Positions 57,019-64,000 of a stretch of 64,000 bases of DNA are shown here, in pieces. Where the stretch lies: contig NZ_JACDUR010000004.1 of NCBI RefSeq assembly GCF_013761175.1, forward strand, positions 434,001 through 498,000, given 5' to 3'. Below the pieces are notes generated by a model. It worked only from the letters and a program-made list of their open reading frames with translations. It was not told the origin of the DNA and ran no database searches. The first letter of the stretch is position 1; each line of letters opens with the position of its first letter. Source of the DNA: Nonomuraea soli (GTDB taxonomy: Bacteria; Actinomycetota; Actinomycetes; Streptosporangiales; Streptosporangiaceae). Position numbers and translations under genes: made by a program.

Positions 57019-57557
57019 GGAAGATCATCAACTCGACGTACGTCACGCTCGACGGTGTGCAGGAGGACCCGCAGGACTGGTCGTTCACGTACTTCAACGA
57101 GGAGGCGGCGGCGCTCGCCCACGAGCAGCTGTTCTCCAGCGGCGCGCTGCTCATGGGCCGGCGCACCTACGAAGGCTTCGCCGAAGCCTGGCCCGGCCGC
57201 GACGGCGACTTCGCCGACCGCATCAACGGCATGCCGAAGTACGTGGCGACCACCACGCTCGACAAGCTCGACTGGGACAACTCCCACCTCATCACCGGCG
57301 ACCTCGTCACCGAGGTGACCAAGCTCAAGCAGGAGGACGGGCAGGACATCCTCATGTACGGCTACGGCCCGGTCGCACGCAAGCTGATGGAGAACGGCCT
57401 GCTCGACGAGCTGCGGCTGTGGGTGCACCCGGAGATCGTCGGCCGCGGCGGGCCCGCAGGGCTCCTCTACCACGAGGGCAGCGCGGGCCGGCTGCAGCTC
57501 GCCGACGTCAAGACCTTCGCCACCGGGGTGGTCGTGCTCACCCTGCGCGCGAACTGA
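57015..57557 (+). CDS. Dihydrofolate reductase / RibD C-terminal family protein
   Basis: 180 aa. 'MRKIINSTYVTLDGVQEDPQDW', 'SSGALLMGRRTYEGFAEAWPGRDGDFADRINGMPKYVATTTL' and 'LLDELRLWVHPEIVGRGG' are typical of the RibD-C/DHFR-like family. It probably reduces a pterin- or flavin-related or other carbonyl compound with NADPH, not classical folate. Translationally coupled to the FMN reductase and overlapping the convergent pseudokinase gene by 20 nt. Confidence 0.8.
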   Translation: MRKIINSTYVTLDGVQEDPQDWSFTYFNEEAAALAHEQLFSSGALLMGRRTYEGFAEAWPGRDGDFADRINGMPKYVATTTLDKLDWDNSHLITGDLVTEVTKLKQEDGQDILMYGYGPVARKLMENGLLDELRLWVHPEIVGRGGPAGLLYHEGSAGRLQLADVKTFATGVVVLTLRAN

Positions 57558-59136
57558 CGATCGCCTTCAGCTCCTCCCGCAGCGCCTCCGGAGCGGGGCG
57601 CTGGGCGGGATCGCCGGACAGGAGCTTGAACAGCACCGTGGCCAGGGTGTCCGCCCTGGTCAGCGGCGCGCCAGGAGCAGGCGGGCGACCCTCCACGGCC
57701 GTGTACAGGGTGGCACCCAGCGACCACAGATCGGACGCGGGCACCAGGTTGCCCTCGGGGGCGGTGTACGGGCTGGAAGCACGTGGGGGCGAGGGAGGCG
57801 TCAGGCTGGCCCTGCCGTCGTCGGCCAGGAGCACGTTCTGCGGGCAGACGGAGCCGTGACGGCCGCCGCCGGCGTGGATGGCGCTGAGCTGGTCGAGCAG
57901 GTCGAGCCCCAGCCCCGCCACCTCGGCGGGCGGCAGCGGGCCATCGGCTTCGAGGAGCTGCTCCAGCCGCACGTCTGCGCTGGGGGTCGGGGGGTGCTCG
58001 ACGGTTACGGCGTTGGCGGGGTCGAGGGAGGCGGGGCGCGCTCCCGGCACGGCCAGGGGCACCTCGGGCGCACCGGGGACGGGCGAGCCTTCGCCGGGCG
58101 CCGTGGCGCCGGGCGATTCGGCCACGGGTGCTCCGGGCATGGGCGGCCCGGCCAGCGGCGCGCCGGGCAACGGCGCCCCGGGCAACGGCGGCCCCGCGAT
58201 TGGCGGCCCGGCGCTAGGTGGCTCGCCGAGCGGTGCTCCCGTGGCAGGTGGCGTGGACGGCGGGACCGTGGGCTGCGGTTCGGCGGCCCGCTTCTGCTTG
58301 CGGCGGAAGACGCGCATCAGGCCGCGCGGCCGCTCAGGCTCCGGCCCACCGGCACCCGGCGCGGCGCCAGGCACCCCGTGCGGCGGAGCGACGGGGCCCG
58401 ACGGCGGAGCGAACGGCGCGCCACCAGGGCCGTGAGGAGGCCCGGCCCCCCCGGCACCCGGCGCGGCGACCGCCATGGGACCGGCAACCCCGGCGCCCGG
58501 CATTCCCTCGGCAGGCCCCTCGTGCGCCAGCTCCGCCAGCGCCCGGCCGACGCCGTCCGGTGGCACCTGTCCGTCGAGCATCGCCCGCACCAGCCCCCGC
58601 AGCGGATCCACCGCCGCCACCGGCTCGCCCCCCGGAGGTCGCCCCTCCAGCGCGAAGTGCAAGGTGGCCGCCAGCGACCACAGGTCCGCCGACGGCGGCA
58701 GGTTCGGGTGCGGCCCGCTCAGCCCGGTGAGGACCGCCCGTCCGGTGGTGGTGAGCATCACGTTCCCCGGGTTCACCCGCCCGTGCACGAACCCGGCGGC
58801 GTGCGCGCAGGCGAGCGCGTTGAACACCTGCAGGCCCACGCGTGCCGCCTGGACGACGGGCAGCGGGTGCCGTGACGTGACGGCGGTCTCCAGCGACGCC
58901 CCCGACACGAACTCCATCACCAGCCAGCCCTCGTCGAGCACCTCGTGCACATGCACGAGCGACGCGTGGCGCAGCCCTGCGGTGGCGCGCGCGTCACGCA
59001 CGGCGTCCTGCAGTGTCTGCGGCGGAACCCGCAGCTCCTTGACGGCTACGTCGCGGTGGAGCTCCTCGTCGAAGGCCAGCCGTACGGCACCGTCGCCGAG
59101 GGGGTTCAGCAGCCGATAGCGCCCGGCCAGCTTCAT
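57538..59136 (-). CDS. Tandem pseudokinase with proline-rich linker
   Basis: 532 aa. Domain 1 (residues ~1-205) is a Ser/Thr kinase fold: the ATP Lys is kept in 'DVAVKELRVP', but the catalytic loop reads 'HGRVNPGNVMLT' instead of HRDxKPxN, and no DFG is seen ('AVLTGLSGP'). A linker of ~170 residues is made of Pro/Gly/Ala repeats such as 'PGAPLPGAPLAGPPMPG'. Domain 2 (~395-530) is a shortened C-lobe-like copy with 'GRHGSVCPQNVLLADDG', also lacking the catalytic Asp. No membrane helix. It is likely a scaffold or ATP-sensing protein, not an active kinase. Confidence 0.75.
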   Translation of the reverse strand: MKLAGRYRLLNPLGDGAVRLAFDEELHRDVAVKELRVPPQTLQDAVRDARATAGLRHASLVHVHEVLDEGWLVMEFVSGASLETAVTSRHPLPVVQAARVGLQVFNALACAHAAGFVHGRVNPGNVMLTTTGRAVLTGLSGPHPNLPPSADLWSLAATLHFALEGRPPGGEPVAAVDPLRGLVRAMLDGQVPPDGVGRALAELAHEGPAEGMPGAGVAGPMAVAAPGAGGAGPPHGPGGAPFAPPSGPVAPPHGVPGAAPGAGGPEPERPRGLMRVFRRKQKRAAEPQPTVPPSTPPATGAPLGEPPSAGPPIAGPPLPGAPLPGAPLAGPPMPGAPVAESPGATAPGEGSPVPGAPEVPLAVPGARPASLDPANAVTVEHPPTPSADVRLEQLLEADGPLPPAEVAGLGLDLLDQLSAIHAGGGRHGSVCPQNVLLADDGRASLTPPSPPRASSPYTAPEGNLVPASDLWSLGATLYTAVEGRPPAPGAPLTRADTLATVLFKLLSGDPAQRPAPEALREELKAIVSSRAG

Positions 59137-59251
59137 GAAAAGCCACGATATCGGTTGGTAAGGCCCTCGGGCATCGACCGTTGCGCAATTCGTCTACCGC
59201 CGATACCGTCGATGATCAGGTCCTAGCGACACGAAGGAGGTGAGGAGTCGC

Positions 59252-59299
59252 ATGTTCCGCATCGTGATGTCGCGCTCCCGCCTCGGGAGGCGCTCCTAA
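59252..59299 (+). CDS. 15-residue mini-ORF in frame with the following GNAT gene
   Basis: ATG 59252 follows a very strong GAAGGAGGTGAGG and encodes MFRIVMSRSRLGRRS before TAA 59297. The ORF is in the same frame as the GNAT gene, separated by 5 codons, and a CTCCCG/CGGGAG hairpin (59275-59289) spans its end. It looks like a leader peptide for translational coupling or attenuation. Confidence 0.5.
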   Translation: MFRIVMSRSRLGRRS

Positions 59300-59314
59300 G
59301 CTTCAGGAGCTTTC

Positions 59315-60235
59315 TTGTCCCGTTTCCTTCAGGGAGAGCTCGGGCTCTTCCACAGCTGTGCGCATGTGCCCGCTAGCGTGGGCGCCTTCAAGCACCCCTT
59401 CGACGAGTCGCTCGCGAAGGGGATGTACCGGCCCGAGTGGACCTTCGTCGCGCTGAGCGGCGACGAGGTCGTCGGCCGGATCGCCTTCTGGGGTCCGCCT
59501 GACGGCGCGCACCCCTTCCACCTCGACTACTTCGACTTCGACACCGTCGAGACGGGCGCCGCGCTGCTCAGGCACGCGTACGGCGCGGTCGTCACCGGCG
59601 ACTACCGCGCTCCGGTCGGACCCCGCCCGACCTACGAGTTGTTCCTGCGCGACGGCTGGGACCAGGTGCCCGGCGCGGAGGGCGAGCTCAAAGCACGGAG
59701 GGAGGCGGCCGAGCGGGGCGGGCTGACCTTCCTGCGCGAGCGGCTGAACCTGAGGTGGCTGCCGGAGTACGGCCTGCCCGAGCGTTCCACCCGGCTGACC
59801 TTCACCCCGGCCGACGACGACGAGCTCGTGCTGGAGCTGTTGTCTCGCATCGTGGTGGGCAGCCTCGACGTCTCCGACCAGCAGGAGCTGCTCACCAAGC
59901 CGCCCAGGCTGGTGGCCGGGCAGACGCTGGAGGAGGTCGCCTCGATGCCGGGCGGGCGCTCGCGCTGGCGGCTGGGGTACCACGACGGGGAGCCGGTGGG
60001 CGTGGTGATGGGCACCCGCAACCCGGGCTCGGCGACCATCGGCTACATCGGGGTCGACCCGGCCCACCGCGGCAACGGCTACGCCTTCGACCTGCTCGCC
60101 GAGGCGATGCACCTGTTCGCGGAAGAGGGTGAGCCGCACATCGGCGACGCCACCGACGTGGGCAACACCCCGATGGCGGCGGTGTTCGACCGCGCGGGTT
60201 ACCGGGTGACCGGGCGCGTCCTGGTGTTCATCTAG
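59315..60235 (+). CDS. GNAT-family acetyltransferase (two-part, C-terminal GNAT domain)
   Basis: 306 aa from TTG 59315, which has AGGAG 5 nt upstream. The N-terminal half is GNAT-like but without a clear acetyl-CoA loop; the C-terminal half has 'TRNPGSATIGYIGVDPAHRGNGYAFDLLAEAMHLF' with the R/Q-x-x-G-x-G/A loop, and 'DVGNTPMAAVFDRAGYRVTGRVLVF'. Tandem GNAT folds of this type acetylate small molecules such as mycothiol precursors or antibiotics; the substrate is not known. It overlaps the convergent nat gene by 8 nt. Confidence 0.75.
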   Translation: MSRFLQGELGLFHSCAHVPASVGAFKHPFDESLAKGMYRPEWTFVALSGDEVVGRIAFWGPPDGAHPFHLDYFDFDTVETGAALLRHAYGAVVTGDYRAPVGPRPTYELFLRDGWDQVPGAEGELKARREAAERGGLTFLRERLNLRWLPEYGLPERSTRLTFTPADDDELVLELLSRIVVGSLDVSDQQELLTKPPRLVAGQTLEEVASMPGGRSRWRLGYHDGEPVGVVMGTRNPGSATIGYIGVDPAHRGNGYAFDLLAEAMHLFAEEGEPHIGDATDVGNTPMAAVFDRAGYRVTGRVLVFI

Positions 60236-61034
60236 CCGCGAGCCACTCCTTGTGGGCCTGCCACACGCGGGCCCACAAGCGCTCCCTGTCGAAGGCGCCG
60301 AAGTTCAGCCCGAAGACGTCGGCGAGCGCGGCGAAGTAGTCGCCGGGCGTCTCCAGGGTGGCGACGAGCTGCCCGTTGCGGGTGAGCGTCAGCCCGCGCA
60401 GGCTGTCGACCCCGGCGGAGTCGCGCCGCTGGACGGTCGCCACCCGTACGAAGCCGGACTCCGGCGAGGTGGTCAGATATTCGTGCTTCTGGGCGAACGC
60501 CGACATCTCCGCCGGGGCGAGGCCGAAGTCCATGCCCTCGAAGGAGCCCGACGGGTCGTGGTCGAAGCGCCACCCGAACTCCGACGGGCGCAGGCCGTAC
60601 TCGAAGGGTCCTTGCCGGTAGCGCCCCTCCACGAGCGGCAGCGGTTCGTGGAGTGCGTCGCCGAGGCCCAGGTCGGCCAGCCAGAGCCCGTCGGGGAAGG
60701 CGACGGTGAGCACGAGGTGGTTGGCGGTGATGCCCGGCTCGACGCCGCTGGTCTGCACGCCGCCGACGTGGCGTGTCACCTGGAACCCCATCGCCCTGGC
60801 CAGCTCGGAGAAGGCGCCGTTGAGGTGGTAGCAGTATCCGCCGCGCCCGCGCAGGATGCGCCCGGCCGACTCCAGGGGGTCGACGGTGGTCGGCCGCCCG
60901 AGCCAGATTTCCAGGGCTTCGTACGGCACGCGCTCGATGTGGGCGATGTGCAGCTGGATCAGGGTGTCGATGGTGGCCGGGGCGCCGAGCAGGTCGGGGC
61001 GGCCGAGGCGGGTGAGGTAGGCGGCGATGTCCAC
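60228..61034 (-). CDS. nat: Arylamine N-acetyltransferase
   Basis: 268 aa from GTG 61034; CAGACT lies 7 nt upstream, so the mRNA is probably leaderless. The catalytic triad of NAT enzymes is visible: Cys in 'LRGRGGYCYHLNGAF', His in 'ITANHLVLTVAFP' and Asp in 'LWLADLGLGDALHEPLPL'. NATs transfer acetyl or other acyl groups from CoA to arylamines and hydrazines; in sterol-degrading actinobacteria some act on cholesterol-derived CoA esters. It is divergent from the OmpR-type regulator gene. Confidence 0.85.
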   Translation of the reverse strand: MDIAAYLTRLGRPDLLGAPATIDTLIQLHIAHIERVPYEALEIWLGRPTTVDPLESAGRILRGRGGYCYHLNGAFSELARAMGFQVTRHVGGVQTSGVEPGITANHLVLTVAFPDGLWLADLGLGDALHEPLPLVEGRYRQGPFEYGLRPSEFGWRFDHDPSGSFEGMDFGLAPAEMSAFAQKHEYLTTSPESGFVRVATVQRRDSAGVDSLRGLTLTRNGQLVATLETPGDYFAALADVFGLNFGAFDRERLWARVWQAHKEWLAAR

Positions 61035-61045
61035 TCGGAACAGTC

Positions 61046-61100
61046 TGCACAGAATGTGCACGAATGAGGAAGTGCCCTCTGCACAGCCACTCTCTAGTCT
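61046..61100 (+). promoter_or_regulatory. Divergent nat / response regulator promoter with TGCACA repeats
   Basis: TGCACA-GAA-TGTGCA (61046-61060) is a perfect 6-bp inverted repeat, and CTGCACAG occurs at 61045-61052 and again at 61079-61086. TAGTCT (61095-61100) ends 7 nt before GTG 61108, giving a leaderless promoter. The repeats may bind the OmpR-type regulator. Confidence 0.5.
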
Positions 61101-61107
61101 ACGAAGC

Positions 61108-61782
61108 GTGAAACGGGTGCTACTGGTCGAAGACGACGCGACGATCGCGCTGGCCGTACGTGATCGGCTGGCGGCGGAGGGCTTCGACGTGCGGGTCGCC
61201 GGGGACGGCACGCGGGCCCTCGCGGAGTACGGCAAGGCGGAGCCGGATCTGGTCATCCTGGACCGGTTGCTGCCCGGCCTGGACGGGCTGGAGGTGTGCC
61301 GCCGGATGCAGGCGGCCCGTCCGGTGCCGGTGCTGATGCTGACCGCGCTGGGTGAGGAGACCGATGTGCTCGTCGGCTTGGGCGTGGGCGCCGACGACTA
61401 CCTCACCAAGCCGTTCAGCATGCGCGAGCTGGTGGCCAGGATCCACGCGTTGCTGCGCAGGGTGGAGCGGGCGGCGCAGCTCGCGACCGAGGACACGGTC
61501 ATCCGGGTGGGTGAGGTGGAGATCGACACCGCCGCCCGCCGGGTGTTCGTGGGAGGTGTGGAGGCGCAGCTGACCAGGACCGAGTTCGACCTGCTGCGGC
61601 GGCTGGCCGAGCGGCCGGGGCAGGTGTTCGAGCGTGACCGGCTGCTGTCGGACATCTGGGGCTTCTCTGAGGCCGCGGCGACGAGGACCGTCGACAGCCA
61701 TGTGCGGGCCCTGCGCAAGAAGCTGGGTCCCGATGTGGTCCGTACGGTCCACGGCGTGGGCTACGCGCTGGTGCGCCGATGA
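61108..61782 (+). CDS. OmpR-type response regulator
   Basis: 224 aa from GTG 61108 (leaderless promoter). Receiver: 'KRVLLVEDDATIALAVRDRLAAEGFDVRVAGDG', phosphoacceptor Asp in 'PDLVILDRLLPGLDG', Lys in 'DDYLTKPFSMREL'. The C-terminal winged helix is 'LTRTEFDLLRRLAERPGQVFERDRLLSDIWGF' to 'TRTVDSHVRALRKKLGPDVVRTVHGVGYALV'. It overlaps the kinase gene (ATGA) and forms a two-component pair with it. It may also control the divergent nat gene. Confidence 0.9.
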   Translation: MKRVLLVEDDATIALAVRDRLAAEGFDVRVAGDGTRALAEYGKAEPDLVILDRLLPGLDGLEVCRRMQAARPVPVLMLTALGEETDVLVGLGVGADDYLTKPFSMRELVARIHALLRRVERAAQLATEDTVIRVGEVEIDTAARRVFVGGVEAQLTRTEFDLLRRLAERPGQVFERDRLLSDIWGFSEAAATRTVDSHVRALRKKLGPDVVRTVHGVGYALVRR

Positions 61783-64000
61783 GGCCGCTCGACTTCCTGG
61801 GCCGGATCAAGGTCAAGCTCGGGCTGATCATCGTGCTGGCGGTGGCCACGGCCTTCGCCGTCTACGAGTTCGCCGCGCCGCTGCCGCGCGAGTGGCGCAT
61901 CGTCGTCGCGGTCGCGCTCGCGCTCGTCATGGTGCAGGTGCTGGCCCAGGGCATGACCAAGCCGCTGCGCGAGATGGCCAAGGCGGCGCAGACCGTCGCC
62001 AAGGGCCGCTACGACCTGCGCGTGAGCGCCACCTCGCGCGACGAGGTGGGGGAGCTGGCCAGGGCGTTCAACGCGATGGCCGCCGATCTGGGCGAGGTCG
62101 ACAGGCAGCGCAGGGAGCTGGTCGCCAACGTCAGCCACGAGCTGCGCACGCCCATCACCGGGCTGCGTGCCGTACTGGAGAACGTGGTCGACGGCGTCTC
62201 GCCGCCCGACACGCTGCGGACCGCGCTCGCCCAGACGGAACGGCTCGGGCGCCTGGTCGCCCAGCTGCTGGACCTGTCGCGCCTGGACTCGGGGGCCAGG
62301 CTCGTCGAGGCCGAGACGGTGGAGCTGGCGCCGCTGGTTGAGCAGGTCGTGCGCGAGTCGGCGGCGGCGCGCGACGACGTGAGCATCGAGACCGGCGTCC
62401 CGCGTGAGGCGGTCGTGCGGGCCGATCCCGACCTGCTGGCCCAGGTGCTGGCGAACCTGCTGGACAACGCGGTACGGCACAGCCCGGAGCACGGAGTCGT
62501 CACCGTTTCCGTCTCCGGCAGCACCATCACCGTGGCCGACCGGGGGCCTGGCATCCCCGAGTCGGCCCGTGCCCGGGTGTTCGAGCGGTTCTCCCGGCTG
62601 GACGCCGCCCGCGCGGCCGACGCCGGGGGAGCGGGACTCGGGCTGGCGATCGTCAGGGAGATCGTCGAGTTGCACGGCGGCTCCATCCACATAGGCGACG
62701 GCGCGGGCTGCCGCATGATCGTCGATCTGCCGGGGAGGCTCACGATGGCGGAGACGCCGTTGGAGAAGGTGGCAGGGGAACCGGCCGCCGAGAGCGTGGG
62801 TGTTCGGGGTGCGGAGGCCGAGCCGGCCGTCGTGGCGGGCGGGCACGAGACGGCGGCGACCGCGGTGGCCGCAGTGGCCACAGTGGAGGGGCCGGTGGCC
62901 GCGGCCGAGCCCGAGCGTGAGGCCGTCTCGGCGGGCGCACCGGCCGCCGCGGCGGGTCCCGCTGACGTGTCGATCCCCGCACCGGCTCTCGCGCCGGCCC
63001 CCGCACCGGCCGCTGCCGCGGTCCATGTGCCGGTGGCCGCGATGGCGCCGGGCGGTCATGGCGGCGCGGTGCCGTACGCGGCGCCGCTGGTCATGCCCGG
63101 GATGGGCAAGCTCGTGGCGGGATGCGTCATCGGGGTGAGCGGCGGCTTCTTCGCCGGGCTGATGGCGGCGGTCTTCGCCTCCGTCGGCCTCGGCGGGGGT
63201 GCGGCGGTGCTGGTGCTCATCGTCTTCATCCTGGCCGGCGGCTTCTTCGGCACCTGGGCGGGCGCGGCCAGCAGGCGGCGCAGCATCGAGGAGGCCCTGG
63301 CCCGGCAGCAGGCGGACGCGCGCAGGGCCGCGGTGATGTCCGGCCACACCATCGACACGAAGCAGGTCGCCGTGAACCAACCCCCTCTCCCGCAGGTCCA
63401 GGGGAGCCAGCCCCACGCCGCGCAGCCGTACGGCCCGCAGCCCCAGAGCCAGCTCCAGGGCCAGCAGCACGGCCAGCCCCAGGCCTTCGGTCCGCCGCCA
63501 CCGCCGCCTCTCTACGTTCCTCCGCCCCTGTTCCCGAGGCCGGACCTGCCCGAGACCCCCCGCTGGCTGCTGCCGGCGGCGGCCGGGGCCGGCGTGTTCG
63601 CCGCCGTCGCCATCCCGGACGCGGCACCCGGCCTCGGCCTGGTCCTGGTGGCTCTCGTGGTGGCCGCGGCGGCGCTGCCCGCGGTGGCCAGGCGGGTGAC
63701 GCCGTGGACGATCGCCTTCGGCGCGATCGCCGTCGGCCTGATCTCGGTGGCCGCCTGGCGAGACGCCGACTGGCTGGTCGCCCTGTGCGTCATGGGCGGG
63801 TTCGGGCTGGGCGCGCTGGCCGTCTCCGGCGCGGGCGCCGGATGGCTGGGCGTGATCCGCGGCGGCGCGTCGGTGCTGCTGTCGATGATCCCGGTGCCGT
63901 GGTTCCTGGCGGCGCCGCTCAAGCAGCTCACCGCGCGCAGGCGCATCATGCCCATCGTGGGGGGGCTGGGCATCACCGCGTTCCTGCTGCTGATCTTCGG
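61779..64000 (+). CDS. Sensor histidine kinase continuous with a long polytopic C-terminal region (DUF4153/DUF4173-like), cut by the window end
   Basis: At least 740 residues in one uninterrupted frame. Two close N-terminal helices (residues ~12-60) without an outer domain, HAMP-like segment, phospho-His in 'LVANVSHELRTPITGLRAV' (about residue 115), N-box 'NLLDNAVRHSPEHG', G1 'DRGPGIPESARARVFERFSRLD' and G2 'GAGLGLAIVREIVELHGGS' (ending about residue 315). Instead of stopping, the frame continues through an Ala/Pro/Glu linker, two helices, a Gln/Pro-rich stretch ('PQPQSQLQGQQHGQPQ') and then several helices from about residue 590 resembling DUF4153/DUF4173 membrane proteins. The end is beyond the window. 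Confidence 0.8.
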   Translation, partial: MRPLDFLGRIKVKLGLIIVLAVATAFAVYEFAAPLPREWRIVVAVALALVMVQVLAQGMTKPLREMAKAAQTVAKGRYDLRVSATSRDEVGELARAFNAMAADLGEVDRQRRELVANVSHELRTPITGLRAVLENVVDGVSPPDTLRTALAQTERLGRLVAQLLDLSRLDSGARLVEAETVELAPLVEQVVRESAAARDDVSIETGVPREAVVRADPDLLAQVLANLLDNAVRHSPEHGVVTVSVSGSTITVADRGPGIPESARARVFERFSRLDAARAADAGGAGLGLAIVREIVELHGGSIHIGDGAGCRMIVDLPGRLTMAETPLEKVAGEPAAESVGVRGAEAEPAVVAGGHETAATAVAAVATVEGPVAAAEPEREAVSAGAPAAAAGPADVSIPAPALAPAPAPAAAAVHVPVAAMAPGGHGGAVPYAAPLVMPGMGKLVAGCVIGVSGGFFAGLMAAVFASVGLGGGAAVLVLIVFILAGGFFGTWAGAASRRRSIEEALARQQADARRAAVMSGHTIDTKQVAVNQPPLPQVQGSQPHAAQPYGPQPQSQLQGQQHGQPQAFGPPPPPPLYVPPPLFPRPDLPETPRWLLPAAAGAGVFAAVAIPDAAPGLGLVLVALVVAAAALPAVARRVTPWTIAFGAIAVGLISVAAWRDADWLVALCVMGGFGLGALAVSGAGAGWLGVIRGGASVLLSMIPVPWFLAAPLKQLTARRRIMPIVGGLGITAFLLLIF

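Overview
The window is high-GC DNA (strong G/C at third codon positions, many GTG starts, frequent leaderless promoters) from an actinomycete. AfsR-type regulators, NarL- and OmpR-type two-component systems, a class F sortase and an AftD-like arabinosyltransferase without neighbouring mycolate genes suggest a filamentous actinobacterium, possibly of the Streptosporangiales. That placement is an inference. No prophage, CRISPR array or intact insertion sequence was seen. Both edges cut genes: an AftD-like protein at the left and a histidine kinase at the right.

Layout. 1-8.4 kb: envelope glycan cluster with an AftD-like arabinofuranosyltransferase, a second polytopic GT-C-like protein, two DUF3068 proteins and an acyltransferase-3 membrane enzyme. 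8.4-10.4 and 13.4-19.7 kb: a sterol/isoprenoid side-chain catabolic set resembling the mycobacterial Rv3515c-Rv3523 region (EchA19-like hydratase, FadD-type ligase, Rv3521-like OB/zinc-ribbon protein, Ltp4-like and Ltp3-like thiolases, FadD19-like ligase), together with a flavin oxidoreductase. KstR-like operator boxes and a second palindrome family lie among these genes. A class F sortase and a sortase-substrate-like surface protein (10.4-13.2 kb) are inserted between them. 19.7-24.4 kb: LysE exporter, LysR regulator and a cysteine-dioxygenase-like cupin, then an IS481 remnant, a VOC/DoxX operon and an AraC regulator. 24.3-31.5 kb: AfsR-like regulator divergent from an NAD(P) oxidoreductase, then a TetR / YhgE-like permease / degenerate ABC ATPase operon. 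31.5-38.9 kb: GNAT, M20 dipeptidase, class III aminotransferase plus alanine dehydrogenase, a PadR-controlled VOC pair and a Sel1-like repeat protein. 39-43.6 kb: a large secreted repeat protein, a TauE/SafE-cupredoxin fusion and small proteins. 43.8-44.4 kb: a mini-ORF with a terminator, then three unusual tRNA genes (Ala, Glu, Met/Ile2). 44.4-53.5 kb: NarL-type two-component system, gamma-glutamyltransferase, phospholipase C-like enzyme, a di-iron hydrolase plus Baeyer-Villiger monooxygenase operon, SURF1, DUF3817 and small membrane proteins. 53.5-64 kb: a second AfsR-like regulator divergent from an FMN reductase/DHFR-like pair, a tandem pseudokinase, a GNAT with an upstream in-frame mini-ORF, arylamine N-acetyltransferase, and an OmpR regulator with a histidine kinase fused to a long polytopic C-terminal region.

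Themes. Many genes appear leaderless, with a -10 hexamer 6-7 nt before the start codon. Convergent genes often overlap at their 3' ends. The two AfsR loci share a promoter design: an 11-bp-spaced direct repeat 10 bp upstream of the -10 hexamer of the divergent oxidoreductase gene. I found no single obviously new system. The strongest leads are the sterol-regulon operators, the twin AfsR modules, the kinase/membrane fusion, the tandem pseudokinase, the degenerate ABC pair and the tRNA cluster.
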